Assembly: GCF_031759225.1 (NCBI RefSeq)
Contig: NZ_CP134494.1
Span: 3,284,501-3,348,500 of the forward strand
Direction: 5' to 3'
DNA length: 64,000 bases
DNA from: Mesobacillus jeotgali
GTDB taxonomy: Bacteria; Bacillota; Bacilli; Bacillales; Cytobacillaceae
Shown: in pieces, positions 33,801 to 43,912 of the stretch
Layout of the letters: every line of letters begins with the position of its first letter
Numbering within the stretch: the first letter of the stretch is position 1
Notes under the pieces: model-generated
What the model was told of the DNA's origin: nothing
The model's database searches: none
The model's input: only the letters and a program-made list of their open reading frames with translations
Made by a program: the position numbers and the translations under genes

Positions 33801-34811
33801 ATGAGAAAATGTTTTGCAATACTGTCCATCACTTTCATCTTCCTTTTGATGAACCTATCTCCTGCATTAGCAGTCAATAATCCAAGAAATACCTATGAAG
33901 TAAAGCCAGGAGATTATTTATGGAAGATAGCGTCAACCTATAAAACATCAGTAGCAGATCTCAAGCTAATCAATGGATTGCAATCTGACTTGATCCTGGT
34001 TGGCCAAAAATTGAGAGTTCCCATCGAGTATGAGGTCGTTCCCGGTGACACATTATGGAAGCTTTCAGTCTCTTTTAATTCTACTGTCCAATCAATCAAA
34101 ACAGCCAATGGCTTGAACACGAATATGATTTATGTGGGACAGAAATTAAGGATTCCGCCTAAAAAATTGGACATGCAAGGCCAGTATGTATTGATGACAA
34201 GAGATGAATTCAGGGATTGGGTTTTCAACCATCTTTTCACACGAAAAATCGGAAAAATCCAGCAGCACCATACGTATCAGCCATCCTATCAGCAATTTAA
34301 TGGCAACAACCACTTCACCTTATTGAAGGGTATGGAAGATTATCATGTAAACTCTATGAAATGGAGCACCATCAGCCAGCAGCTGACGACATTCCCTGAT
34401 GGCAAGGTAGCTGTAGGCAGGTCATTTAACATCCCCCCTGAAGGATCATTTGGATTGTTAAATGAATCAGTCATGCGCGAGATAGAAGCAGATGCATTGG
34501 CAATCGAGAATGTAGGGAATTTTGATGCCGGGAATAACCAAATGACTGCTGAGCAAAGGGAAACGATCCTTACCGTCACTGCACTGCTGATGATGCGATT
34601 CGGCCTCAGTCCTTCAATTGACACAATTACGTACCATCACTGGTGGGATATCAACTCAGGAGAAAGAGTTTTGGATGAAGGGCAAGGCCATGTGGTAAAA
34701 ACCTGCCCAGGAACAGACTTCTTCGGCGGCAATTCCACTGCTGACGCTAAAAGTCACTTTTATCCTATGGTTACTCGCAAAATGCAGGAAATTTCTGCAA
34801 CCATGAGATAA
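33801..34811 (+). CDS. Secreted LysM N-acetylmuramoyl-L-alanine amidase (Amidase_2 type)
   Basis: A 336-aa protein with a signal peptide (KCFAILSITFIFLLMNLSPALA), two LysM wall-binding repeats (about residues 32-75, each with PGDYLWKIA or PGDTLWKLS) and a C-terminal Amidase_2/PGRP-like domain. Candidate zinc ligands are His in QQHHTY and HHW and the Cys of KTCPG. It would cut the amide bond between muramic acid and the stem peptide. It is the only rightward gene between alaS and rarA and is absent from this spot in B. subtilis. Confidence 0.88.
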   Translation: MRKCFAILSITFIFLLMNLSPALAVNNPRNTYEVKPGDYLWKIASTYKTSVADLKLINGLQSDLILVGQKLRVPIEYEVVPGDTLWKLSVSFNSTVQSIKTANGLNTNMIYVGQKLRIPPKKLDMQGQYVLMTRDEFRDWVFNHLFTRKIGKIQQHHTYQPSYQQFNGNNHFTLLKGMEDYHVNSMKWSTISQQLTTFPDGKVAVGRSFNIPPEGSFGLLNESVMREIEADALAIENVGNFDAGNNQMTAEQRETILTVTALLMMRFGLSPSIDTITYHHWWDINSGERVLDEGQGHVVKTCPGTDFFGGNSTADAKSHFYPMVTRKMQEISATMR

Positions 34812-34827
34812 TGAAGATAAGCCAAAA

Positions 34828-34857
34828 AAGAACCCGCGCTACTTAACGTGGGTTCTT
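34828..34857. terminator. Bidirectional terminator between the LysM amidase gene and recD2
   Basis: AAGAACCC / GGGTTCTT with further pairing inside (GCG/CGT), located between convergent genes, with A-rich and T-rich flanks. Confidence 0.85.
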
Positions 34858-34861
34858 CTGA

Positions 34862-37321
34862 TTAGCTCCCTTCCTCCATAAAATCATAAGGAGTCAGGTT
34901 TCCCATCCCGATCATCGGGTCAGCTTTTTTGATGATGTCGAGATAATCGACTTCTTCGTCTTTATCGGAATGTTCGCTTTGTAGCTTAGGTTCTGGCTGT
35001 CGCATGCTTAGTTCGTTTGTTTCTGTTTCACCTTGCAGTTCAGGCAGTAATTGTACAAGTTTTTCAACGAGCGTAGTATTCCTTGCAGTATCTTCACCAC
35101 GTTCAATCCCCATTTTCAGCGCATCCTCTTCGCCAACCAGTATGAGGAATTGCTTACTCCTGGTAATCGCGGTATAAATCAAATTCCTGCGCAGCATCCT
35201 GTAGTAGCTTTTTACCACCGGCAGAACGACGATCGGAAATTCACTGCCCTGGGATTTATGCACGGAACAGCAATATGCGTGGGTGATTTGCGACAGGTCC
35301 GGCCTGTTATAGGTGACTTCAATTCCGTCAAAGGAAACGATCAGCTGATCTTGTTTTTCGGTGTTTTCCTTTGCGTAAAATATCGCGACAACTTCACCCA
35401 TATCACCATTGAAAACATTGGCTTCAGGCTGATTGACCAGCTGGAGGACTTTATCGCCGATGCGGTATTTTACATCGCCGAATGCAAGCTCTTTCCTGGT
35501 ACCATCATCATTCGGATTGAACAGTTCCTGCAATAGTTCATTCAAACGGTCAATGCCAGCCGGGCCCCGGTACATTGGCGCCAGCACCTGGATATTCCTT
35601 GGAGAATACCCTTTCTTTTTGGCATTTGCGACAACTTTTTCAACTACCTGGGGAATCTGGCTCGTTGTACACTTTATAAACGAACGGTCTGGCTGTTGTG
35701 CGGAAATATCCTCTGGCAGGGATCCATTTTTGATTTGGTGTGCAAGTTCGATGATTGAAGAGCCTTCAGCCTGTCTGTAAATATCCGTCAGCCTGACCGT
35801 CGGGACCCTTCCTGAATCCAATAGATCCTTTAGTACCTGGCCAGGACCTACAGATGGGAGCTGGTCTTCATCTCCCACCACGATGACCTGAATATTGTCA
35901 GGCAGCGATTTGAACAATTGATGTGCCAGCCATATATCAACCATTGATGTTTCATCGATAATCAGAATCTTCCCATCTAGCGGCTGGTCTTCATCATGGT
36001 CAAATCCTTCCGCACCATTCCAGCGCAGCAGCCTATGGATGGTCACGGCAGGCAGCCCGGTTGACTCAGTCATCCTCTTAGCCGCCCGGCCGGTCGGAGC
36101 TGCAAGCAAGAAGGGATACGGCTCTTCTTTTTTATAATCCTTTGGGTCCAGCGAACAACCGTGAAGCTCTGCATATAGCTCTACGATCCCCTTGATGACC
36201 GTCGTTTTCCCCGTGCCGGGGCCGCCTGTCAGGATCATCATTGGTGACATCAGCGCTGTCTGGATCGCTTCCTTCTGGCTTGGTCCGTACTGGACACCCA
36301 AACGCTCCTCAAGCTCTCCAAGTGCAAGAAGAAACTCCGATTCAGGAAATTGATTTTCATATTCTGTTTGCTCAAGAATCCTTTTGATATTCACAACCAG
36401 GCCTTTTTCCGAATAATAAAGGGACGGCAAATAGACTCTCTGCTCTTCGGCAACCAGCTTACCTTCTTCACCAAGCTTAATGATTTCGTTCGAGATATCA
36501 GTGAATTCTATTTCTATATTCTGATTGTCCTCAAGCAGTTTTTTCACATCGACGAGCAGCTCTTCTGCTTCCATGAAAACATGTCCGCCCTGGATACTAG
36601 AACTCTCTAGGGTATATAGACAGGCCGCCTTGATCCGATCCGGATGGTTGCCCGTAAGGCCGAGCTGACTCCCTAGCTCGTCCGCCCTGCCGAAACCGAT
36701 GCCTTCGATATCCTCCACGAGCTTATAAGGGTTGTTCTGAATCACTTCAATCGCATTTTCTTTATAGACCTGATAAATCTTCATCGACAGCTGAGGGCCA
36801 AAACCATATTCGTTCAATGCCACCATCACTTGTTCAAGGCCCTGATGCTCCATCAATGTGTCATACAGTTCCTTAGCTTTTTCAGGTGCCAGTTTCGGAA
36901 TTTGGTCAAGGACTGACGGGTTCTCGATAATCCTGGTTATCGCCTTTTCCCCGAGCGTATCGACAATCTTCTCAGCCGTTTTCTTTCCAATCCCCTTGAA
37001 TAGATCACTTGAAAGGTAGCTGATGATCCCTTGCTTTGACTGTGGCAAATCCTTGCGGAAATGAGTCGCATGGAATTGTGCACCGAACTTAGGATGCTCT
37101 TTTATCTCACCGAAGAAAATGTAAGACTCTTGTTCATGAATCCGGGGGAAATACCCTGTTATGACCGCTTCTTTATCCTCGTACTGCTCATTTGTTTCCT
37201 CGACCCTGATCCTCAGGACTGTGTAAAGATTTTGTTCATTATGAAAAATGGTAACAAGATGTTTTCCTTTCATGAACTTCCCCTGTTCTGAAAACAAATC
37301 AAGCGAGTCCTGTTTGTCCAA
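34862..37321 (-). CDS. recD2: ATP-dependent DNA helicase RecD2
   Basis: 5'-3' helicase of the RecD2 (YrrC) type, acting in repair and fork progression without RecBC. N-terminal OB and helix-hairpin-helix regions (GIGKKTAEKIV, GIGFGRADELG) precede the helicase core with Walker A GGPGTGKTT, Walker B IDETSMVD and C-terminal UvrD-like motifs (AYCCSVHKSQGSEFP, YTAITRSK). The TTG at 37321 is preferred: GGGGGA lies seven bases upstream. A TTG seven codons earlier has no SD. Confidence 0.95.
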   Translation of the reverse strand: MDKQDSLDLFSEQGKFMKGKHLVTIFHNEQNLYTVLRIRVEETNEQYEDKEAVITGYFPRIHEQESYIFFGEIKEHPKFGAQFHATHFRKDLPQSKQGIISYLSSDLFKGIGKKTAEKIVDTLGEKAITRIIENPSVLDQIPKLAPEKAKELYDTLMEHQGLEQVMVALNEYGFGPQLSMKIYQVYKENAIEVIQNNPYKLVEDIEGIGFGRADELGSQLGLTGNHPDRIKAACLYTLESSSIQGGHVFMEAEELLVDVKKLLEDNQNIEIEFTDISNEIIKLGEEGKLVAEEQRVYLPSLYYSEKGLVVNIKRILEQTEYENQFPESEFLLALGELEERLGVQYGPSQKEAIQTALMSPMMILTGGPGTGKTTVIKGIVELYAELHGCSLDPKDYKKEEPYPFLLAAPTGRAAKRMTESTGLPAVTIHRLLRWNGAEGFDHDEDQPLDGKILIIDETSMVDIWLAHQLFKSLPDNIQVIVVGDEDQLPSVGPGQVLKDLLDSGRVPTVRLTDIYRQAEGSSIIELAHQIKNGSLPEDISAQQPDRSFIKCTTSQIPQVVEKVVANAKKKGYSPRNIQVLAPMYRGPAGIDRLNELLQELFNPNDDGTRKELAFGDVKYRIGDKVLQLVNQPEANVFNGDMGEVVAIFYAKENTEKQDQLIVSFDGIEVTYNRPDLSQITHAYCCSVHKSQGSEFPIVVLPVVKSYYRMLRRNLIYTAITRSKQFLILVGEEDALKMGIERGEDTARNTTLVEKLVQLLPELQGETETNELSMRQPEPKLQSEHSDKDEEVDYLDIIKKADPMIGMGNLTPYDFMEEGS

Positions 37322-37352
37322 AGTACTTCCCCCTTCCGCCAATGACTTTTAA

Positions 37353-38012
37353 TTACTGAAGGTCCTGACCCTCAATCAATTTCTTGCCGTGCCCTGCCAG
37401 CAGATGGTCTGGCTGTATTTCCAATGCCCGATTGAACATTTCAAGTGCCTTTTCTCCATTTTCCTTGTAGCCATATGCTACCCCAAGATTATAGAGGGCG
37501 TCTGCATGCTCCGGGTCCAGTGCGATTGCCTGTTCAAGTGCTTTAATCGCTTCATCGATAAATCCTTCCCTTGCAAGACATAGTCCATATTGGAAATGGG
37601 CTTCAGCATCATTTTCGAGGAGCTCGGTGCTCCTCTGTAAGTATGGCAGAGCCAATTTGCTGCTGCCCATATTCGCGAGGCTCATCCCTAGCATAAAAAA
37701 GTTGTCTCCATTGTCCAGCCCTTTTTTCATGGCCAGCTCAAACATCTTTCTGGCTTCATCGAAGCTTTGGTTATCGTAATAAACGCTGCCCTTGCTGTAG
37801 TATGCTGCTGTAGCATTTTCATCAAGGCTGATTGCTTTATCGAAAAAATTCATTGCCCTTTCCGTGTCACCTACCGCGGTAAGAACGTTCCCAAAATTTA
37901 TGTATGCAACCGGATCCTTTGGCTGTTCGTCTATCGCTTCGGCGAATGTCTTGGCCGCCTCTTCCCACTTTCCTTCTTGCATCAACTGAATACCTGTCTG
38001 ATTTTTATCCAT
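37353..38012 (-). CDS. yrrB: TPR-repeat protein YrrB
   Basis: A 219-aa protein built of about six tetratricopeptide repeats, each with the W/G/Y/A/P spacing (for example EGKWEEAAKTFAEAIDEQPKD, then AYINFGNVLTAVGD). TPR proteins are scaffolds; YrrB's partners are not defined. ATG 38012 follows GGAGTG by seven bases; an upstream extension has no SD. It lies between mnmA and recD2 as in B. subtilis. Confidence 0.92.
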   Translation of the reverse strand: MDKNQTGIQLMQEGKWEEAAKTFAEAIDEQPKDPVAYINFGNVLTAVGDTERAMNFFDKAISLDENATAAYYSKGSVYYDNQSFDEARKMFELAMKKGLDNGDNFFMLGMSLANMGSSKLALPYLQRSTELLENDAEAHFQYGLCLAREGFIDEAIKALEQAIALDPEHADALYNLGVAYGYKENGEKALEMFNRALEIQPDHLLAGHGKKLIEGQDLQ

Positions 38013-38131
38013 ATTTAACACTCCATTCTCCATGAAAGTATACCATATCAAGGGGGATTTAGACTCTATAGTGGGTGCCTTTCAAAGAGTGAAAAGCGTA
38101 AAAAATCCCTGAAAGATCCTGATCAAAAAGC

Positions 38132-38162
38132 AATCCCCGGCGAAGCTGTCCCGCCGGGGATT
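38132..38162 (-). terminator. Terminator of mnmA
   Basis: An 11-bp perfect GC-rich stem (AATCCCCGGCG / CGCCGGGGATT), enclosed by outer arms CCTGATCAAA / TTTGATCAGG, followed on the minus strand by GCTTTTT. Confidence 0.85.
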
Positions 38163-38171
38163 TGATCAGGA

Positions 38172-39293
<1,122 letters not shown>

Positions 39294-39349
39294 TCACCTC
39301 TTTTCTCTTCCTTTAAAAACTTATTCTTCCCTCAAACCTGGTTATTTTT

Positions 39350-40504
39350 CTAAACCTGGCTACTTTTCGCAAGACGGCGGACAATTTTCGCAGTATCCTC
39401 GGCTGCTTTTTCAATCTGTTCCTTCGTATTGTGCAAGCCAAAGCTAAAGCGGATGGAATTTGTCAGCTTATCAGCTTCTTTTCCGAACATCGCGACCAGC
39501 ACATGGGAAGGATCGATTGACCCAGCAGTACAGGCCGAGCCGCTAGAAGCAGCAATGCCAGATAGGTCAAGATTGACAAGCATCGCTTCGACATTCGTAC
39601 CCGGAAAGCTTAAGTTTAAAATATGAGGAAGTGATTTATCAAGCAATCCGTTCAGCTGGAAAGAGATTCCGCTCATTTCGAGTTTATCGATGAACAGATT
39701 CCTTAGATCATTATAGAAGCGGCGCTTCGTTTCAAGCTCCTTTTGAGATAGCTCAACGGCTTTGCGGAACCCGGCAATTGCCGCGACATTTTCTGTACCG
39801 GCACGGCGTTTCCTTTCTTGTTCACCACCGAAAATCTGTCTTGACAGCTTGATCCCTTCCCTGATATAAAGAAAGCCAATCCCCTTGGGACCATTGATTT
39901 TATGGGCTGAGACAGAAAGAAGGTCAACCTTCAGTTCTTCGACATCCAATTTTTCAATGCCATAAGCCTGGACAGCGTCTGTATGGAAAACCGCTTGATG
40001 ATCAGCTAGCATACCACCAATCTCTTGTATAGGCTGGATCGTGCCCACCTCATTGTTTCCATACATGATTGTCACAAGAATTGTATCGTCCCGTAACGCT
40101 TCTTCTATTTTCCCAAGAGAAACCAGTCCATTTTCATCTACCGGCAGATACGTGACCTCAAATCCACGCTTCTCCAATTCCTCACAGCTATGAAGGACAG
40201 CATGATGTTCAACCTGCGTTGTGATGATATGCTGTCCTTTCGAGCGGTTGCTTTCCGCATAACCGATGATGGCCAGGTTATCTGCTTCAGTGCCGCCGCT
40301 CGTAAAAATAATATTGTTTCCCTTCGTCCCGATGCTCTTCGCCAGTTCATCGCGGGTGTCATCAAGGATTTTCCTCGCTTCACGACCAAAATGGTGGATG
40401 CTTGAAGGGTTGCCGAATTCCGCTTCCATTACCTTGACCATTTCAGCCAGAACATCCGGATGCATCGGTGTTGTGGCTGCATGGTCCAAATAGATTCTTT
40501 CCAA
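39350..40504 (-). CDS. Cysteine desulfurase (YrvO/IscS-NifS type)
   Basis: A 384-aa PLP enzyme that transfers sulfur from cysteine to MnmA. The PLP-binding lysine is in SAHKINGPKGIGF near residue 200, the substrate-binding His in EHHAVLHS, and the persulfide cysteine in SGSACTAGS near residue 325. It starts at TTG. It precedes mnmA and follows cymR, the cysteine-metabolism repressor; a 190-bp dispersed repeat lies between it and cymR. Confidence 0.95.
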   Translation of the reverse strand: MERIYLDHAATTPMHPDVLAEMVKVMEAEFGNPSSIHHFGREARKILDDTRDELAKSIGTKGNNIIFTSGGTEADNLAIIGYAESNRSKGQHIITTQVEHHAVLHSCEELEKRGFEVTYLPVDENGLVSLGKIEEALRDDTILVTIMYGNNEVGTIQPIQEIGGMLADHQAVFHTDAVQAYGIEKLDVEELKVDLLSVSAHKINGPKGIGFLYIREGIKLSRQIFGGEQERKRRAGTENVAAIAGFRKAVELSQKELETKRRFYNDLRNLFIDKLEMSGISFQLNGLLDKSLPHILNLSFPGTNVEAMLVNLDLSGIAASSGSACTAGSIDPSHVLVAMFGKEADKLTNSIRFSFGLHNTKEQIEKAAEDTAKIVRRLAKSSQV

Positions 40505-40536
40505 AGTCTTACCCTCTCTTCAGAAGATTTTTTAAA

Positions 40537-40727
40537 TTGGCTCTGTAAATTTTGGCTGTTGATTTCTGTTCCAGGCGCTTCGCTTTCCGCGGGAAGTCGT
40601 GGAGCCTCCTCGGCGCTTTAAGCGCCTGCGGGGTCTCCCCATGACTTTCTCATCCCGCAGGAGTCTTCGCGCCTTCCACTCCAATCAACAGGTTATATAA
40701 AACCTCGATGGGCTATAACAGAGCCAC
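40537..40727. repeat. Dispersed palindromic repeat of Bacillus type (~190 bp)
   Basis: Outer inverted ends ATTGGCTCTGT (40536-40546) and ACAGAGCCACT (40718-40728) enclose a GC-rich core. The core has its own arms, GTTGATTTCTGTTCCAGGCGC near 40558 and GCGCCTTCCACTCCAATCAAC near 40670, plus CGCCTGCGGGGT / CCCGCAGG segments. I recognise this as a repeat found in many copies in Bacillaceae genomes. It has no ORF and looks like a MITE. It separates cymR from the cysteine desulfurase gene. Confidence 0.8.
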
Positions 40728-40784
40728 TAACTTTCATAAACTGTGCTACATACTCACTCCAGCAGCATTCAAAATGTGTGGATT

Positions 40785-41207
40785 TTATATATAAAACATA
40801 TAAGCGTCAGACTCGCCAAAGTTGTCGGAGTGGTTGGCGAGGTCTTCGATTGTGGTATTGTCGAGTACGTCCTTGACCGCATCCCTGATTCTTGTCCAGA
40901 GTTCACGTTTGGCTGGTTCCTCGTCCTCTATCCCTTCGACAATGCTGATGGGCCCCTCGAGGACACGGATGATGTCCCCAGCTGAGATGGTAGAAGGTTC
41001 TGAGCTGAGTATATAACCTCCATATGCTCCTCTGATGCTTTTCACCAGGCCGGCATTCCTGAGCGGTGCAACCAATTGCTCCAGGTAATGCTCTGATAAG
41101 TCATTAGTTTGCGCAATGGATTTCAGTGATATCGGGCCTTCTCCATATTTCTTGGCAAGCTCGATCATGATCGTCAATCCATAGCGTCCTTTCGTCGATA
41201 TTTTCAT
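40785..41207 (-). CDS. cymR: Rrf2-family cysteine metabolism repressor CymR
   Basis: A 140-aa winged-helix regulator. The N-terminus MKISTKGRYGLTIMIELA and the recognition helix SEHYLEQLVAPLRNAG are those of CymR, which with CysK represses cysteine and sulfur genes. It lacks the three clustered cysteines of IscR-type Rrf2 proteins, as expected. It is divergent from rarA and lies upstream of the cysteine desulfurase gene. Confidence 0.94.
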   Translation of the reverse strand: MKISTKGRYGLTIMIELAKKYGEGPISLKSIAQTNDLSEHYLEQLVAPLRNAGLVKSIRGAYGGYILSSEPSTISAGDIIRVLEGPISIVEGIEDEEPAKRELWTRIRDAVKDVLDNTTIEDLANHSDNFGESDAYMFYI

Positions 41208-41416
41208 ATTGCACCTCTATTCCATTTTTTAAAGTGTGTTATTTTATCAGATATATTTAAATGCCCCATAAGGCATTCTCTCACTATAAATAGTATCAAA
41301 ATCCTTAGTTAATAGGTAGGCTTTTGCAATTATAGCACAAATTGCGTGTACCATGCGCAAGTCCCCCGTTCGTGTTATTGTATATATACGAAATATGCGT
41401 TATTGGAGCGATGAGC

Positions 41417-42691
41417 ATGAATCTTAAACCTCTTGCTTTCAGGATGAGGCCGAGGACAATTGAGGAAGTGATTGGCCAGTCCCATCTTGTAGCTGAAGGA
41501 AAAATCATAAATCGGATGGTCAAGGCTCGGCAATTATCTTCGATGATCCTTTACGGTCCGCCTGGCATCGGAAAAACTTCGATTGCCAGCGCCATTGCAG
41601 GAAGCACGAATTTCGCTTTCAGGACACTGAATGCTGTTACCAATAATAAAAAAGATATGGAAGTAGTCGCCGCTGAGGCGAAAATGTCAGGTAAGGTAAT
41701 CCTTCTTCTTGATGAAGTTCACCGCCTTGACAAGGCGAAACAGGACTTCCTGCTTCCTTATCTTGAAAACGGGATGATTGTCTTGATTGGAGCGACGACA
41801 AGTAATCCTTATCACGCAATCAATCCCGCAATCCGGTCAAGATGCCAGATTTTCGAACTGAAGCCACTTGAACCAGAGGATATTAAAAAAGCATTGCGCC
41901 GGGCCATTTCCGATGACGAAAGAGGCCTTGGGGACTTGAAGATTGAGATTACCGAATCGGCGCTCACCCATTTTGCCACAGCCTCAGGAGGAGATGTGAG
42001 AAGCTCACTGAATGCTCTTGAACTCGCTGTGCTTTCCACCGAACCAGATGGAGATGGTGTCATTCATATAGATGAGGCCGCTGCAGAGGAATGCATGCAG
42101 AAAAAAAGCCTTTCACACGATAAAGACGGTGATGCACACTATGATGTGCTCTCAGGTTTCCAAAAATCCATCAGGGGCAGCGACGTGAATGCCGCCCTCC
42201 ATTATCTTGGAAGATTGATCGAAGCAGGTGACCTCGTCAGCATTAACCGGAGGCTCCTTGTGATTGCCTATGAAGATATTGGACTGGCAAGCCCTCAGGC
42301 TGGACAAAGGACGCTGGCCGCCATAGAAGCAGCGGAAAGGGTTGGCTTTCCGGAAGCAAGGATACCATTGGCCAATGCAGTTATAGAACTATGTCTGTCA
42401 CCAAAGTCCAATTCTGCTTATGTTGCCCTTGATTTGGCACTGGCTGACATCCGTTCTGGAATCAGCGGCGAAGTTCCTGACCATTTAAAGGATGCCCATT
42501 ATAAAGGCGCCAAAGACCTGGGAAGAGGCGTGGATTATTTATATCCTCATGATTATGAAGGAGGATGGGTCAAACAGCAGTATCTCCCGGACAGGATCAA
42601 GAACAAGGTCTATTACAAGCCAAAGAAAACAGGTAAATTCGAACAGGCAATTGCTGCGATTTACGAAAGAATCACAGGGCAAAAAAAATAA
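41417..42691 (+). CDS. rarA: Replication-associated recombination protein RarA
   Basis: A 424-aa AAA+ ATPase (MgsA/WRNIP1 family, YrvN) acting at stalled forks. Walker A GPPGIGKTS, Walker B LLLDEVHR and sensor 1 IGATTSNPYHA are visible; the C-terminal tetramerisation domain includes GAKDLGRGVDYLYPHDYEGGW. ATG 41417 lies eight bases after GGAG; the ATG two codons earlier is only two bases from it. Confidence 0.95.
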   Translation: MNLKPLAFRMRPRTIEEVIGQSHLVAEGKIINRMVKARQLSSMILYGPPGIGKTSIASAIAGSTNFAFRTLNAVTNNKKDMEVVAAEAKMSGKVILLLDEVHRLDKAKQDFLLPYLENGMIVLIGATTSNPYHAINPAIRSRCQIFELKPLEPEDIKKALRRAISDDERGLGDLKIEITESALTHFATASGGDVRSSLNALELAVLSTEPDGDGVIHIDEAAAEECMQKKSLSHDKDGDAHYDVLSGFQKSIRGSDVNAALHYLGRLIEAGDLVSINRRLLVIAYEDIGLASPQAGQRTLAAIEAAERVGFPEARIPLANAVIELCLSPKSNSAYVALDLALADIRSGISGEVPDHLKDAHYKGAKDLGRGVDYLYPHDYEGGWVKQQYLPDRIKNKVYYKPKKTGKFEQAIAAIYERITGQKK

Positions 42692-42723
42692 GCGGAAGTG
42701 CCAATTACGGCTCTTCCGCTTAT
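42688..42723. terminator. Bidirectional terminator between rarA and tcdA
   Basis: AATAAGCGGAAG / CTTCCGCTTATT, a 12-bp perfect stem with a 12-base loop, overlapping the rarA stop; A and T tracts on both sides. Confidence 0.92.
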
Positions 42724-42725
42724 TT

Positions 42726-43487
42726 TTAACTATTTACACGTTCAATTTCAATATCCTTCAACAGCTCTCGGACAACATGGCTTGCCATGATGAGCCCTGC
42801 TACTGATGGAACAAAAGCATTGGATGATGGCGGCATTTTCGCTTTCCGGATTTCCGCATTATCATTGCCGACCTCTTTTCGGACATCTTCGCGGATCACG
42901 ATTGGGCTTTCATCTGAAAATACGACCGGAATCCCCTTCTTGATGCCTTCTTTTCGCAGACGAGTACGAATCACTTTAGCAAGCGGGTCAGTGTGGGTCT
43001 TGAAAATATCAGCAATCTGGAACCGGGTCGGGTCCATCTTATTAGCTGCTCCCATGCTAGAAATCATTGGGATGTCGCGCTTGATCGCTTCCTTGATCAA
43101 ATGGATTTTATAAGAGATCGTATCCGATGCATCAACGATAAAATCCAAGTCATAGCCAAAAATCTCTTCATAGGTTTCTTCTGTATAAAACATTTTCAAC
43201 GCAATGACTTCGCATTCAGGATTTATATCCATGATTCTGTCGCGCATCACTTCCACTTTCTGCTTGCCAACAGTTGAAAGAAGAGCGATTAGCTGTCTGT
43301 TGACATTCGTGATGTCAACATCATCCTTATCAATCAAAATCAGCTTGCCAACTCCAGACCTTGCCAGAGCTTCTGCCGCAAACGAACCAACCCCGCCTAT
43401 TCCTAAAACCGCGACGGTACTATTCTTCATTATATCGAGGCCTTCCTTGCCAATGGCCAATTCATTACGAGAAAATTGATGAAGCAT
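42726..43487 (-). CDS. tcdA: tRNA threonylcarbamoyladenosine dehydratase TcdA
   Basis: A 253-aa E1-like ThiF-fold enzyme (YrvM) that dehydrates t6A to cyclic t6A in tRNAs. The nucleotide loop GIGGVGSFAAEALARSG is near residue 30, with DKDDVDITNVNRQ following. The C-terminal half has SMGAANKMDPTRF and the long FKTHTDPLAKVIR segment typical of TcdA rather than ThiF or MoeB. Same position next to rarA as in B. subtilis. Confidence 0.95.
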   Translation of the reverse strand: MLHQFSRNELAIGKEGLDIMKNSTVAVLGIGGVGSFAAEALARSGVGKLILIDKDDVDITNVNRQLIALLSTVGKQKVEVMRDRIMDINPECEVIALKMFYTEETYEEIFGYDLDFIVDASDTISYKIHLIKEAIKRDIPMISSMGAANKMDPTRFQIADIFKTHTDPLAKVIRTRLRKEGIKKGIPVVFSDESPIVIREDVRKEVGNDNAEIRKAKMPPSSNAFVPSVAGLIMASHVVRELLKDIEIERVNS

Positions 43488-43659
43488 CCATACTCACTCC
43501 AAATTTAAGATTAATGTTACTATCTATACCCGCTTTTGAATATAACATACCCGCCATCAATTTCAAGTATTTTTATAGGAATTAATGTGTATGTAAGTCT
43601 TGGTAGTGCTACTTATAAAAAAAGGCTGAAGCACTAAGAAGTGTTTGTTTGAGGAGTTC

Positions 43660-43790
43660 TATCAGACAAACCGATGGCTGATTTTCTAATATTTGTCCAT
43701 TAGAAGGCCCCTATCGGACAAACTAAAGACTCAAATGATAAAAACTGTCCGTTATGAAATTTTCATCAAGATCCATATACAAATTTGTCC
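43660..43790. repeat. Tandem array, 2 x 52 bp plus a degenerate third unit
   Basis: Units begin at 43660 (TATCAGACAAACC) and 43712 (TATCGGACAAACT), 52 bp apart, with TTTGTCCATTA and CTGTCCGTTAT 32-34 bp in. A third unit at about 43764 is eroded and 12 bp shorter (ends TTTGTCCTTAA). The arms match the array at 26854-27156. It lies upstream of tcdA and downstream of the original 6S RNA terminator. The remaining 43488-43830 shows no gene. Confidence 0.8.
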
Positions 43791-43809
43791 TTAACATGGT
43801 TGAGACATC

Positions 43810-43829
43810 AAAAAAACCATGCATTTCTG
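43810..43829 (-). terminator. Distal half of the split 6S RNA terminator
   Basis: Minus strand CAGAAATGCATGG followed by seven T. Joined to 45128-45144, it would rebuild a perfect hairpin AAAACCATGCA-GAAA-TGCATGGTTTT. The copy of CATTTCTG at 43822-43829 is one of the two direct repeats flanking the IS. Confidence 0.75.
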
Positions 43830-43912
43830 ATATTATCCCCTTTAAGTAGACATTCAAAAAAACCTCCATGGTACCATGGAGGTAAGAATGGATACTTGGA
43901 GGGGATTTTTCT

